Shown: piece after piece, positions 18,661 to 27,524 of the stretch
Layout of the letters: each line of letters begins with the position of its first letter
How positions within the stretch are numbered: position 1 is the first letter of the stretch
Position numbers and translations under genes: made by a program
Assembly: GCF_038096175.1 (NCBI RefSeq)
Contig: NZ_CP151099.1
Span: 2,358,501-2,422,500, forward strand
DNA from: Nostoc sp. UHCC 0302
Lineage (GTDB): Bacteria; Cyanobacteriota; Cyanobacteriia; Cyanobacteriales; Nostocaceae
Length of the DNA: 64,000 bases
Direction: 5' to 3'
The notes under the pieces: generated by a model
What the model saw: the letters and a program-made list of their open reading frames with translations, nothing else
Database searches by the model: none
What the model was told of the DNA's origin: nothing

Positions 18661-19266
18661 ATGAAAGGACATTTACCCAAAGGGCGAACTAATTACACCT
18701 ATATAAGGCTGTTGAATTACAAAAACTTTCACCTGAAATGGCAGAATTACTGGTTCAAGATAACTGGAACCTGGCGTTCATGTCCTCTAACGTGTCCTAT
18801 AAATAAACCTCACCACAAACATGTTTTTTGGAGTTGGCTGGGTAGTTTCTTAGCAATAGCAGCAACGGCTTACCTGTCTGTAAAAACCAATTCTCCTCTG
18901 CTTATGGCTCCATTTGGTGCTACCAGTGTATTGATCTTTGGTGTACCAGACAGTCCTTTGGCTCAACCCCGTAATGTAATTGGTGGTAATCTTGTAGCTG
19001 CCTTAGTCAGCTTGACTATTTTACATCTTTTCGGTTCGTCACCTTGGACAATGGGAATGGCAGTGGCGACAGCCATTGGGGTGATGCAGATGACTGGAAC
19101 GGTACACCCGCCTTCGGGAGCAGTTGCACTAGTCGTAATGATGACAAAGGCTCCTTGGCAATTTCTGCTAACACCTGCTCTTGAAGGTTCTATTATTTTG
19201 GTACTCTGTGCTGTGGTTTTCAATAATCTGGCAGAAGAGAGAACTTATCCCAAGCACTGGCTGTAA
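18661..19266 (+). CDS. HPP-family membrane protein (possible nitrite transporter)
   Basis: 201 residues with a hydrophilic N-terminus of about 55 residues and then four membrane helices. The family signature is clear: APFGATSVLIFGVPDSPLAQPRNVIGG followed by GTVHPPSGAVALVVMM, containing the HPP motif. Cyanobacterial and chloroplast HPP proteins have been linked to nitrite uptake, so that role is possible but not shown by this sequence or its neighbours. I prefer ATG 18661; a GTG at 18652 lies in frame just upstream. Confidence 0.85.
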   Translation: MKGHLPKGRTNYTYIRLLNYKNFHLKWQNYWFKITGTWRSCPLTCPINKPHHKHVFWSWLGSFLAIAATAYLSVKTNSPLLMAPFGATSVLIFGVPDSPLAQPRNVIGGNLVAALVSLTILHLFGSSPWTMGMAVATAIGVMQMTGTVHPPSGAVALVVMMTKAPWQFLLTPALEGSIILVLCAVVFNNLAEERTYPKHWL

Positions 19267-19590
19267 AAATTTTAACGCTGCTTGCACTCCGAACAAATAT
19301 TTCAAGCTCGATCACAATTCAAGTCAAAATTTACTTCACACGTCTAGTGGAATGATGGAAATGGTTAGGGACTTCCAATTAAAAAAGTATCCAACCAATG
19401 AGTGTAGTAGCATGACCGGGATAATTTAGTGCATAAAACATCAAGACAATTTTCTTTTCTGTCTCTATGTTCTCTGTGCCTCTGCGGTTTATTAATCCAC
19501 TATTTTAATCCGGTCACGCCACTACTGGATAATTTATTTTTTGAAAGTCCCTTAGAAGAATATAAAGAAACCAATCGCTATTGCTTTACT
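19267..19590. other. Intergenic region between convergent genes
   Basis: No terminator hairpin was obvious. The frame at 19429-19644 encodes a SLCSLCLCG-type string from a common low-complexity intergenic sequence and overlaps the next gene, so it is not counted. Confidence 0.4.
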
Positions 19591-21174
19591 TTAAGGTTCG
19601 CTACTCTCAACACGAAGGGGAATTGTAATTCCTTCCTGGACTAAAGTATCCATAAAAGTCTTTCGGAGAACACGCTGTATTTGAAGATGCTTTCCTGGCT
19701 TTACTTTTGTCAGCGTCCGTAACAACAAATTAGATTCTCCGAGGCTTTCTACTCCATCCACTTGTGTAGGTTCGAGTACATCTGGATCATTCGTTTTTAA
19801 TTGTTCTCCCACGTTCTCAATCACTTGATATACATGAGCTAAATTAGAGTCATAAGGTACGCTAACTTCTACCACTGCAAAAATATACTGTTTAGAGTAG
19901 TTAGTAATTGAGCCAATATCGCCATTACGAATAATCTGCAATTGGCCATTCGGGTGTCTCACACGAGTGGTTCTAAGTTCAATTGCCTCTACAATCCCCT
20001 CTACAAACTTATCTTCCGCTTTCCCAGCCTGAATATAGTCACCAACTAAGTAATAATTTTCAAACAGAATAAAAAAGCCACAAACTATATCATTTATTAG
20101 TGTCTGCGCTCCAAAACCCACAGCTATACCAAGAATACCTGCTCCAGCGAGTATGGGAGCGGGATTAATGTCGAGGGTATAGAGGATGGAGACGATCGCA
20201 CCGAAGTAAACTAAATATTGTAAAAAACTACGAATAAGAGGAACAAGGGTGAGACGTCTGCTGGTTTGTATTTCGCTTAGATTTCTGTCTTTGAATAATA
20301 TTTCTTCAACAAGTAAGTAAACGACTTCAAACAAAACACGACTGATGAATATAATTCCGACTATCTTAATAATTCGAGACCCAAAAATTGCGATGTTGGC
20401 GATAAACTGAACTTGCTGGATTACTAATGTCGCCACACAGACATAAATTACAAATTCCAGACACCGCTTTAAAAAGGGGATTAAGTGTCGAAGCCGATCA
20501 TAAAATCTTAAAAGGTTGTCAGGGCTGGAGTACCTTATACTTAAAGCATCTAAACTATCAATAACAGCAGTAATTGCTTTAGGTATGAGTAACCCAATAG
20601 CAATAATTAGATATATCCGCAGTAAAATGTAGAGATACTGAGAAACGATGACTGGCAATTTCAGGAACTGGGTACACCAAATCACAGCCCACAGCCAGAT
20701 TCCATTGGTAACAATTTTTTTGAGGTTGCTAAAGAAAGTATCAATACTTTTATCGTCAGCAGTGTTTTGTTCAATTCTTTTAGCACGAATGCTAGCAAAA
20801 TTGAGCCAATAGCCGACAAATTTTTGAGCGATCGCAGCTAAAATCAAAGTACCAAGACTCTGAGCGACGCCAATTCCTAAACTTACCCAAAATCCTGATG
20901 GGATACTGCCAATCAACAAGAGTGTATATTGTTGTAGATTTTCGCCTCGGTAGATTAGATAACCATTAACGCCAACAATTAGAATACACACTACTAGGCA
21001 AGCAAGTACTAACAAACCCGTAACATTTCGGCGTAAGGTTTTGATAGTACTCTGTTCAATTTTCAGGATAGCTACTTTCACGAATAGCTTGGAGAATTTG
21101 CCCACAAGCCAGTTTAATAACAAGAAAAAAAATATTACAAAGCAGATTTCAGACAAAACAATTAATAAATTCAT
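19591..21174 (-). CDS. Small-conductance mechanosensitive channel (MscS family)
   Basis: A 527-residue membrane channel. About six N-terminal hydrophobic segments (residues 5-25, 48-75, 85-115, 150-200, 240-280 and 305-325) precede the pore-lining helix and beta domain: ILAGAGILGIAVGFGAQTLI, NDIVCGFFILFENYYLVGDY, then EAIELRTTRVRHPNGQLQII, the standard MscS core at about 335-410. The C-terminal alpha/beta domain ends near RVESSEP. It should open on hypo-osmotic shock and release solutes. Longer than E. coli MscS because of extra N-terminal helices, as is common in cyanobacteria. Start ATG 21174. Confidence 0.92.
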   Translation of the reverse strand: MNLLIVLSEICFVIFFFLLLNWLVGKFSKLFVKVAILKIEQSTIKTLRRNVTGLLVLACLVVCILIVGVNGYLIYRGENLQQYTLLLIGSIPSGFWVSLGIGVAQSLGTLILAAIAQKFVGYWLNFASIRAKRIEQNTADDKSIDTFFSNLKKIVTNGIWLWAVIWCTQFLKLPVIVSQYLYILLRIYLIIAIGLLIPKAITAVIDSLDALSIRYSSPDNLLRFYDRLRHLIPFLKRCLEFVIYVCVATLVIQQVQFIANIAIFGSRIIKIVGIIFISRVLFEVVYLLVEEILFKDRNLSEIQTSRRLTLVPLIRSFLQYLVYFGAIVSILYTLDINPAPILAGAGILGIAVGFGAQTLINDIVCGFFILFENYYLVGDYIQAGKAEDKFVEGIVEAIELRTTRVRHPNGQLQIIRNGDIGSITNYSKQYIFAVVEVSVPYDSNLAHVYQVIENVGEQLKTNDPDVLEPTQVDGVESLGESNLLLRTLTKVKPGKHLQIQRVLRKTFMDTLVQEGITIPLRVESSEP

Positions 21175-21242
21175 AGCTCAGCATAAAAACTAAACATTTC
21201 AAAGCCTATGTTGTTATACTAAAATAGTTATGCATCTAGAAT

Positions 21243-21283
21243 TTACTCAATATAATAAAATCACATTCTATTATATTGAGTAA
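21243..21283. terminator. AT-rich 15-bp hairpin
   Basis: A 15-base arm at 21243-21257 is perfectly complementary to 21269-21283 around an 11-base loop. It lies downstream of the phytochelatin-synthase-like gene (minus strand) and upstream of mscS. The stem is AT-rich and no strong T-run follows on the minus strand, so it could be a terminator, an mRNA-stability element or an operator. Confidence 0.5.
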
Positions 21284-21422
21284 CTTATTTAATGCTGATA
21301 TTTTTGGTTACTATTTTATTTTTCCAAGCGGAGGGAGTCTCCGCTTAGAACTTCAAAGAAAATTAGAACAGCGGGCCAATACGGTTCATTTAAGGGCTAC
21401 TCATACAAAATTTTGGGTTTTC

Positions 21423-21446
21423 GAGACGCGATAAATCGCAGTCTCT
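21423..21446. repeat. GAGACG palindrome copy
   Basis: GAGACGCGAT is opposed to ATCGC plus GTCTC with a one-base interruption; CTAC follows, as in most other family members. Confidence 0.6.
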
Positions 21447-21520
21447 ACGAGTGTTTTGGTCTTATCTGAACCTTATTGAACAGTGGGCGAATAAACTAGC
21501 CTTTTTTGAAAACTACTGGC

Positions 21521-22129
21521 TTAAATAGCACTCATCAATTCTGGCTGTTGAGCTTTCTGTTCATTGCTTTCAACTTTCCGCAGTACAATCATCCCACGCG
21601 CTCGATCCGATGCCGAATCTCTATCTATGCAAGCTAAGTACATACGTTCAACAGGGCATTTCCAAAATCGTGTGTAGCGCTTGGGGTTGGTATCAGCAAT
21701 AGTTATCTCTTGTGTTTTTTTATCGTAGTCTGCCAATAAAGAGAAGTGACCACCACCTAACTTAATTTCGTGGGCGATGTCAACATTGAAGTTAAGAATG
21801 TGAATATCATTAATGTCTGAAATAGCTTTTTCTATTTCCTCAATGAAAGACTCTAGCGTGATGCTTGCTTTATCAAAGTGTTCGGCAATCACAGATATGG
21901 GTAAATTCTTTTCTTCAACATATTTGACGCAGGTATCATAAGTCTCAGCTAGGGTCATTCCATCATCTAGAACTGTGTCAATAGGTAGCCTAGTCACGTA
22001 GAATATATCGTCAATACTTGTTGGGTATCCTAGTGCCGTCAATCCATAAGCGATCGCAGTGACATTGCAGCATCTGATTGGCTGTTGAAAAGCTTTGAGT
22101 TTAATTGTATGTAAGTCTGTTGTATTCAT
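21521..22129 (-). CDS. Phytochelatin-synthase-like papain-fold protein, copy 1
   Basis: A 202-residue single-domain protein. The phytochelatin synthase catalytic set is visible with the right spacing: Gln15 (oxyanion) six residues before Cys21 (FQQPIRCCNVTAIAYGLTAL), His128 (GGGHFSLLADY) and Asp146 (ITIADTNP), 18 residues after His, as in plant enzymes. Bacterial short forms mainly hydrolyse glutathione to gamma-glutamylcysteine, so activity on glutathione or a related peptide is likely. No signal peptide. It shares about 187 of 202 residues with the copy at 24771-25379. The neighbouring NTase-like and exonuclease genes are not typical metal-resistance partners, so a peptidase role in another system is possible. 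Confidence 0.82.
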   Translation of the reverse strand: MNTTDLHTIKLKAFQQPIRCCNVTAIAYGLTALGYPTSIDDIFYVTRLPIDTVLDDGMTLAETYDTCVKYVEEKNLPISVIAEHFDKASITLESFIEEIEKAISDINDIHILNFNVDIAHEIKLGGGHFSLLADYDKKTQEITIADTNPKRYTRFWKCPVERMYLACIDRDSASDRARGMIVLRKVESNEQKAQQPELMSAI

Positions 22130-22295
22130 GGTGTAATTAATAAAGGTTGGTTAGGAAAACTTATTTGTCAACAGTTTCAGTTCAATAAATTTAACTAGTT
22201 AGTTGCACCTGGATCTTGAAATCAACATCCGTTAGTATTGCCGATGAGCATGAAAAAGATTAAGTCATAGTGATGAAATACAGGTAGTACAAAAC

Positions 22296-22853
22296 ATGAA
22301 AATTGAAATTTATATCAGCACTGATATAGAAGCAGATGGCCCCATTCCTGGGCCTCACTCTATGCTCAGTATTGGCTCAGCAGCGTACACCGCAGACAAG
22401 CAATTGATTTCGACTTTTACGGCTAATCTCGAAACTTTACCAGGAGCAGAAGGACACCCCAAAACCATGAGTTGGTGGTCAGAACAACCAGATGCTTGGG
22501 CAGCCTGTAGAGCTAATGCACACCCTCCAGGGGAGGTCATGCAATCCTATTACTCCTGGCTTGTCGGTTTGCCAGGTAAACCGATTTTCGTTGGTTATCC
22601 AGCCACTTATGACTTTATGTTTGTGTACTGGTACTTAATGCATTTTGTGGGCGATAGCCCATTTAAACATTCAGCACTGGATATCCGTTCGTATGCGATG
22701 GCATACCTGAAACAAAACTACAGCGATTCCGGTAAGGACGATTTACCTGCTGCATGGTTAGGGAATCTTACATTGGCACACGTAGCCCTGGATGATGCCA
22801 TTCAGCAGGGGGAGTTATTCTGTAACCTGTTGCAAGCGAATCTAAAGCGTTAA
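22296..22853 (+). CDS. DEDDh-type 3'-5' exonuclease-like protein
   Basis: A 185-residue RNase H-fold protein. Catalytic acidic residues are visible: Asp10 and Glu12 (STDIEADG), Asp106 (YPATYDFMF), and the DEDDh pair His162 and Asp167 ([12 protein letters not shown]). It looks intact and should trim RNA or DNA from the 3' end; substrate unknown. It is transcribed opposite to the genes on both sides and lies between the NTase-like gene and the phytochelatin-synthase-like gene of the full cassette. It is absent from the partial second copy of that cassette. Start ATG 22296. Confidence 0.82.
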   Translation: MKIEIYISTDIEADGPIPGPHSMLSIGSAAYTADKQLISTFTANLETLPGAEGHPKTMSWWSEQPDAWAACRANAHPPGEVMQSYYSWLVGLPGKPIFVGYPATYDFMFVYWYLMHFVGDSPFKHSALDIRSYAMAYLKQNYSDSGKDDLPAAWLGNLTLAHVALDDAIQQGELFCNLLQANLKR

Positions 22854-22968
22854 CTAAAATAGGCATCTGCTGAAAATTGTCAGATTTGGTGACAGATTAG
22901 TATAGGGATGAGCGATCTTCACCCTTACAGAAGTTCCGTTACTGCGTTGAGCAGCCGAAGAGCTTGTT

Positions 22969-24294
22969 TTATAACTGGAAACCCTCGATATAAGACTTAA
23001 TTGTGGGTAACCCAGTCATTTTTTCATAGAAGAAATTATTCACAATTTTCATCACCTCCGCTTGGGCTACATCCACTTCGGAACCAAGGGGAGTACCAGC
23101 TTCCTGGCGGCACAGACTACGGTATAGGCGCAGCAGATGACGCACAATCACCAATTCCTCTTCGCCTTCCAAAACTTTGACAGACGCCAAAATCAGTTCA
23201 TCGGTTTGATTGAGAATGCTTTCTAGCTCAAAGACAGTACTCTTGTCCCTGGCTTCTTGGATGGTTCGTACCAGGGCGTGTACTTGATAAAGTAGTGCCG
23301 CAGGTTCATCGAACAATTCACGCAAAAAGGCGGCTTCCTCATAACGTCCGTTCAACCGAAAGATGTTGTACATCCGTTTGGCTGCTTTGCCATAGTTGAT
23401 GTAATTGCCTTTAACACATTTTTGGACTTCCTTTTCCAACCGAGCCACATAATCATCCATGACATCGCTGGAAACCTGTTTCACCAGCTTGGAGAAGATG
23501 GGGGCGGATTCAGCGTCTAAGTAAACCTCCTGAAAGTAACCGTCGAGATAGCCGTCTAGTGGAGTGATAGTAGCATCTGGTGCTTCCCAGGTGACATCCA
23601 ACATATTGCTAGCGTTGGACAACTGGCTGCGTATCGTGTCGGCAATCACCCAGTCCAACTTGCACCAACCAGGATCATCTGCTACAGAATCCCAAGTAAT
23701 AACTAGAGGATTGCCCTCTAAATCGCTCACCTCAATCTGACCGGCGGAAATGTCATTAGGTAGCCAAGTAATTGGTGAACCAGCGTGCAGCGTGTGTTCT
23801 CCCCGAATCACTTTCTGAGGGTAACTACCAAACTTCACCTCAAGTAACTGGTAGTTTATCCCGGATAAGGTCTTGAGCGCCTTTTCACGCATCAGTTTGG
23901 CAAGAATTTGACAGGCTTCGGTACGGCTGGGGGCAATGATATTTACTCGCTCAAAGTAGTCACAATCACCTGGATAGGTCTGAATCTTCGATTGAGCCGC
24001 TGAACCAGAGAGCGCCAACGCCGTTTCTACGACACCAGGGATATCCTCAAATTCTACGATTTTGCCAATGGCTCGAAAGCGTGCCAACTCTTGTGGGTCA
24101 AAATCCAACATGGTGACTTTGTGTCCAAAAACACCTGTTTCTTTATCCACAACAATATCGCTGTCGCCTGTCGCCTCAGTGATAGATTTCATCCAGCGTT
24201 CTAATTCTTGCTCATTGAGTTGAACCCCTAAGCGATTAGCAGACTCCACAATGCGTTGGTACGGATCTACACTTTCGTTTTGTAATGTTGTCAT
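22969..24294 (-). CDS. Unnamed protein with nucleotidyltransferase-type GS...DxD signature
   Basis: 441 residues; I do not recognise a named family. Residues 97-114 carry GS followed after 11 residues by DCDYF (Gly97-Ser98, Asp110, Asp112), matching the hG[GS]x9-13[DE]h[DE] pattern of the polymerase-beta-like nucleotidyltransferase superfamily. Glu152 in LLEVKFG could be the third metal ligand. Residues about 255-400 look mostly helical (KCVKGNYINYGKAAKRMYNI), as in the helical substrate domains of such enzymes. The fold assignment is my inference. A truncated, frameshifted copy lies at 25470-25979, and the upstream 60 bases of both copies are nearly identical. Start ATG 24294. Confidence 0.7.
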   Translation of the reverse strand: MTTLQNESVDPYQRIVESANRLGVQLNEQELERWMKSITEATGDSDIVVDKETGVFGHKVTMLDFDPQELARFRAIGKIVEFEDIPGVVETALALSGSAAQSKIQTYPGDCDYFERVNIIAPSRTEACQILAKLMREKALKTLSGINYQLLEVKFGSYPQKVIRGEHTLHAGSPITWLPNDISAGQIEVSDLEGNPLVITWDSVADDPGWCKLDWVIADTIRSQLSNASNMLDVTWEAPDATITPLDGYLDGYFQEVYLDAESAPIFSKLVKQVSSDVMDDYVARLEKEVQKCVKGNYINYGKAAKRMYNIFRLNGRYEEAAFLRELFDEPAALLYQVHALVRTIQEARDKSTVFELESILNQTDELILASVKVLEGEEELVIVRHLLRLYRSLCRQEAGTPLGSEVDVAQAEVMKIVNNFFYEKMTGLPTIKSYIEGFQL

Positions 24295-24770
24295 ACTTTA
24301 TTGCTTTTTAAGGTTTACGGTTGTATTTTGCAGGTGATTCAAAACAAGTTTTTGTAATATTACTAACAAATTATTGAATAAAAATTCAGAAATAACTAGC
24401 TAGAATACAAAATATTTTCAAACATGGTTGACGTCTTCAGAAATAACTCAATCAAAAAAGCTCTTGACAAGCATTAATAGTAAGCCCGCCAATTCATCAG
24501 TAGATTTTAAGTTGCTGAAGTACACAATCTATAGAAATCCGATTTGATTCTTGAAACACTCGTAGACACAGGGAACACTTCTCTACGTTCGCGCAGCGTC
24601 CCGCAGGGAGAGGCTGCGCCCTAAGCGCAGCCATGCCGCAGGCTTTACGGCAAGCGGTAGTTGAATCTCGACTTCGCTCGATTTCCGTGCTCAGCACAAG
24701 TGCGCTCAGTGGTCGCCGAGCGCAGTCGAGGTGCGACCACCTGAATTCGGAATTTTGCTGTAAATATCAT
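24295..24770. other. Intergenic region within duplicated cassette
   Basis: The first 80 bases match the sequence upstream of the decayed copy (25980-26060), so the promoter region was duplicated with the gene. The rest holds GC-rich dispersed repeats (24574-24742). Confidence 0.55.
24574..24742. repeat. Cluster of GC-rich dispersed repeats
   Basis: A block of short palindromic strings (GCGCAGCGTCCCGCAGGGAG, GGCTGCGCCCTAAGCGCAGCC and others) ending in the 27-base string shared in inverse orientation with 15440-15466. Typical of Nostoc-like intergenic repeats. It lies exactly between the two halves of the duplicated cassette. Confidence 0.6.
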
Positions 24771-25379
24771 TTAAATAGTAGCCATCAGTTCGGGATCTTG
24801 AGCTTTTTGTTCGTTGTTTTGAACCTTTTTGAGTACGATCATTCCTCTAGCTCGATCTGATGCCGAATCTCTATCTATACAAGCTAAGTACATACGTTCG
24901 GCAGGGCATTTCCAAAACCGCGTGTAGCGCTTGGGGTTGGTATCAGCAATAGTTATCTCTTGTGTTTTTTTATCGTAGTCTGCCAATAAAGAGAAGTGAC
25001 CACCACCTAACTTAATTTCGTGAGCAATGTCAACATTGAAGTTAAGGATGTGAATATCATTCACATCTGAAACAGCTCTTTCGATTTCTTCAATGAAAGA
25101 CTCTAGCGTAATGCTCGCTTTATCAAAGTGTTCCAGAATCACAGATATGGGTAAATTCTTTTCTTCAACGTATTGGATGCAGGTATCATAAGTCTCGGCT
25201 AAGGTCATTCCATCATCTAAAACTGTGTTAATAGGTAGCTTAGTTACGTAGAATATATCATCAATACTTGTTGGGTATCCTAGTGCCGTCAATCCATAAG
25301 CGATCGCAGTGACATTGCAGCATCTGATTGGCTGTTGAAAAGCTTTGAGTTTAATCGTATGTAAGTCTGTTGTAGTCAT
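24771..25379 (-). CDS. Phytochelatin-synthase-like papain-fold protein, copy 2
   Basis: A 202-residue paralogue of the protein at 21521-22129; I count about 15 differences, mostly conservative. All catalytic positions are kept (Gln15, Cys21, His128, Asp146), and the reading frame is undamaged although the NTase-like gene beside it is broken. This suggests the duplication is recent or the peptidase copy is still under selection. The sequence downstream of each ATG and the roughly 60 bases upstream are also similar between copies. Start ATG 25379. Confidence 0.82.
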   Translation of the reverse strand: MTTTDLHTIKLKAFQQPIRCCNVTAIAYGLTALGYPTSIDDIFYVTKLPINTVLDDGMTLAETYDTCIQYVEEKNLPISVILEHFDKASITLESFIEEIERAVSDVNDIHILNFNVDIAHEIKLGGGHFSLLADYDKKTQEITIADTNPKRYTRFWKCPAERMYLACIDRDSASDRARGMIVLKKVQNNEQKAQDPELMATI

Positions 25380-25469
25380 GGTGTAATTAAAAAGGTTGGC
25401 TAGGAAAACTTATTTGTCACTAGTTTTAGTTAAAGAAATATAGAGCTGCTTAAAATTGGGAGATTTGGC

Positions 25470-25979
25470 AAGAGATTCTGTATTCTCCCCGGATCATCTG
25501 CTGGGGGTAGCCACCAAACTTGACATCAATTAACTGGTAATTTTTACCAGATAAGGTCTTGAGTGCCTTGTCACGAACCAATTTGGCAAGAACTTGACAG
25601 GCTTCGGTACGGCTGGGGGCATGATATTTACTCGCTCAAAGTAGTCACAATCACCTGGATAGGTCTGAATTTTAGATTGAGCTGCTGAACCAGAAATTGC
25701 CAAAGCAGTTTCTACGACACCAGGGATGTCCTCAAATTCTGCGATTTTGCCAATGGCTCGAAAGCGTGCCAACTCTTGTGGGTCAAAATCCAACATGGTG
25801 ACTTTGTGTCCAAAAACACCTGTTTCTTTATCCACAACAATATCGCTATCGCCTGTGGCCTCGGTGATATATTTCATCCAACGTTCTAATTCTTGCTCAT
25901 TGAGTTGAACCCCTAAGCGATTAGCAGACTCCACAATGTGTTGGTATGGATCTACACTTTTGTTTTGTAATGTTGTCAT
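25470..25979 (-). pseudogene. Decayed copy of the NTase-like gene
   Basis: Matches the first 170 or so residues of the protein at 22969-24294. After ERVNI a one-base deletion near 25620 shifts the frame. Restoring the frame recovers PSRTEACQVLAKLVRDKALK and LIDVKFGGYPQ, down to about 25470, after which homology stops and the C-terminal two thirds are missing. The GS...DCDYF signature is preserved in the open part. The sequence at 25447-25484 also resembles the region just downstream of the exonuclease gene (22867-22903), so internal deletions, not simple truncation, made this copy. Confidence 0.88.
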
Positions 25980-26579
25980 AACTTTATTCTTTTTTAAGAT
26001 TTACGGTTGTATTTTGCAGGCTATTCAAAACAAGTTTTTGTAATGTTACTAACAAGTTAATAACTAGTTATCTTTCTAAAATTCTTGTTATTTGTCAAGG
26101 ACAGTTAAGACACTTAAGACAAAGCTAATTGTGAATTTTTGATAACTATCTGTATTTGCAAACTCATTAAATCAGCATTAGTTCATCATTGAAGTCTGTG
26201 TAGACATAGTGATTGGCGATCAGCTTTGTGGTATAAGAGAGCGCAACAGTACTTAATTACCACTTCCACGCCATCAAGATTTCATCATCTACACATAACA
26301 ATTACAAGCGCTGACTATGTACAGTTAGTATCTAAACACACTATAACTATCCTATCCTCAGCACATTCTCCAAGCGATAATACAGCTTAGTTCCAAATTT
26401 TTATTCTTTTTTCATGCCCTTTAAGCAACCGTCATCCATCAGACACCAAAAATTTACCCCCATTGGCAAAGTTAACAGCAATCTGCCGCTTCCCTTGAAT
26501 TAAGAAAGGGATATTATTTCCTACTTCTCTGAGTTCTAGCCGGATATTCCTGGATCTGGCTCCTATCTTCTGCGCTAAA
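25980..26579. other. Intergenic region with possible gene remnant
   Basis: The first 80 bases duplicate the leader of the NTase-like gene. A minus-strand frame open from 26611 to 26432 (60 codons, no start; ending GGKFLVSDG) could be the tail of a lost gene, but I cannot name it. Confidence 0.4.
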
Positions 26580-27524
26580 TTACTGATGAGGACTTGATTG
26601 ATGATTTGTGGTCATAGATGATGCTGCGGTAACGATATTTTGGTCTTGAGCTTGTAATTTTAAAAGTTCGGGAATAGTAACAAAGCGATAGCCTTGTTTG
26701 CGAAAGCTGCTGATAATTTCTGGTAAAGCTTGCACTGTTTTCGAGCGATTACCACCGCCATCATGCATTAACACAATTCCTCCAGGTCTGGCCTTTCTGA
26801 ACACATTCCTGATTAATTTCGGTACAGCAGGACGCGAGTAATCAACAGAGTCAGATGACCACAAAATAATGGCGTATTTACTATTTCTAGCATAGTCAAC
26901 CACCCCATTATGCATGATTCCTCCAGGTGGTCGAAATAAATTTGTTTTCAACCCTGTAGTTTGATAAATAATGTCTGCGGTATGGTCAATTTCATAAGCA
27001 GCTGCTTGTGGATTCAAGAATTGATACCAATGATGCCAAGTATGGTTACCAATTACATGACCTTGAGCAATCTCTTGCTTGAGTAAACCTGGATAATTCT
27101 TCACATTTTGCCCAATAACAAAAAATGTCCCTTTGATGTGATTTTTTTGGAGGATATCTAGTACTTGTGCTGTACTCCCAGGCCAAGGGCCATCATCAAA
27201 AGTCAGAGCAATTACTTTCTGAGAGGGAAGAAGTTTTGCTGCTTGGATTATTGCACCTTTAGACCTTGATGGTATCGGGTAGGAAAAGCCCTTTGCTTGT
27301 GCTTGTTGTTCCCAACTTGTGAGCATCGCTGCTTTTAGTTCTTCAATCTGCTCCTGAGTTCCCACCTTAGTGGCTATATTGTTTACATTGATATTTTCTA
27401 TACTCTGAGCCTCTGAGGAATTTAACTTGATAAGCATTATCGTGCCAACACTCAAACTTGTACCCAAGACAAACAATGTAATCAATGTTCTTTGCAAACT
27501 AAAAAATAAGTTATTTTTTTTCAC
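26580..27524 (-). CDS. Polysaccharide deacetylase (NodB domain, carbohydrate esterase 4)
   Basis: 314 residues with an N-terminal membrane anchor or signal (residues 8-30) and a NodB domain at about 100-295. The five CE4 motifs can be followed: TFDDGPWPGS (metal and base Asp), HTWHHW (metal His pair), RPPGG, a DSVDYSR segment, and LMHDGGG. It probably removes N-acetyl groups from peptidoglycan or an exopolysaccharide outside the plasma membrane. Length is typical. Start ATG 27524. It stands alone, with a broken outer-membrane transporter gene upstream on the other strand. Confidence 0.92.
   Translation of the reverse strand: MKKNNLFFSLQRTLITLFVLGTSLSVGTIMLIKLNSSEAQSIENINVNNIATKVGTQEQIEELKAAMLTSWEQQAQAKGFSYPIPSRSKGAIIQAAKLLPSQKVIALTFDDGPWPGSTAQVLDILQKNHIKGTFFVIGQNVKNYPGLLKQEIAQGHVIGNHTWHHWYQFLNPQAAAYEIDHTADIIYQTTGLKTNLFRPPGGIMHNGVVDYARNSKYAIILWSSDSVDYSRPAVPKLIRNVFRKARPGGIVLMHDGGGNRSKTVQALPEIISSFRKQGYRFVTIPELLKLQAQDQNIVTAASSMTTNHQSSPHQ

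Larger units (their letters stand above)
21175..21520. other. Intergenic region with hairpin and palindrome
   Basis: Holds the AT-rich 15-bp hairpin at 21243-21283 and an AGACG palindrome at 21423-21446. No gene seen. Confidence 0.45.

Noticed and set aside
19429-19644. 71-codon frame reading SLCSLCLCG
   Set aside because: Its sequence is a common low-complexity intergenic string and it overlaps the 3' end of mscS.
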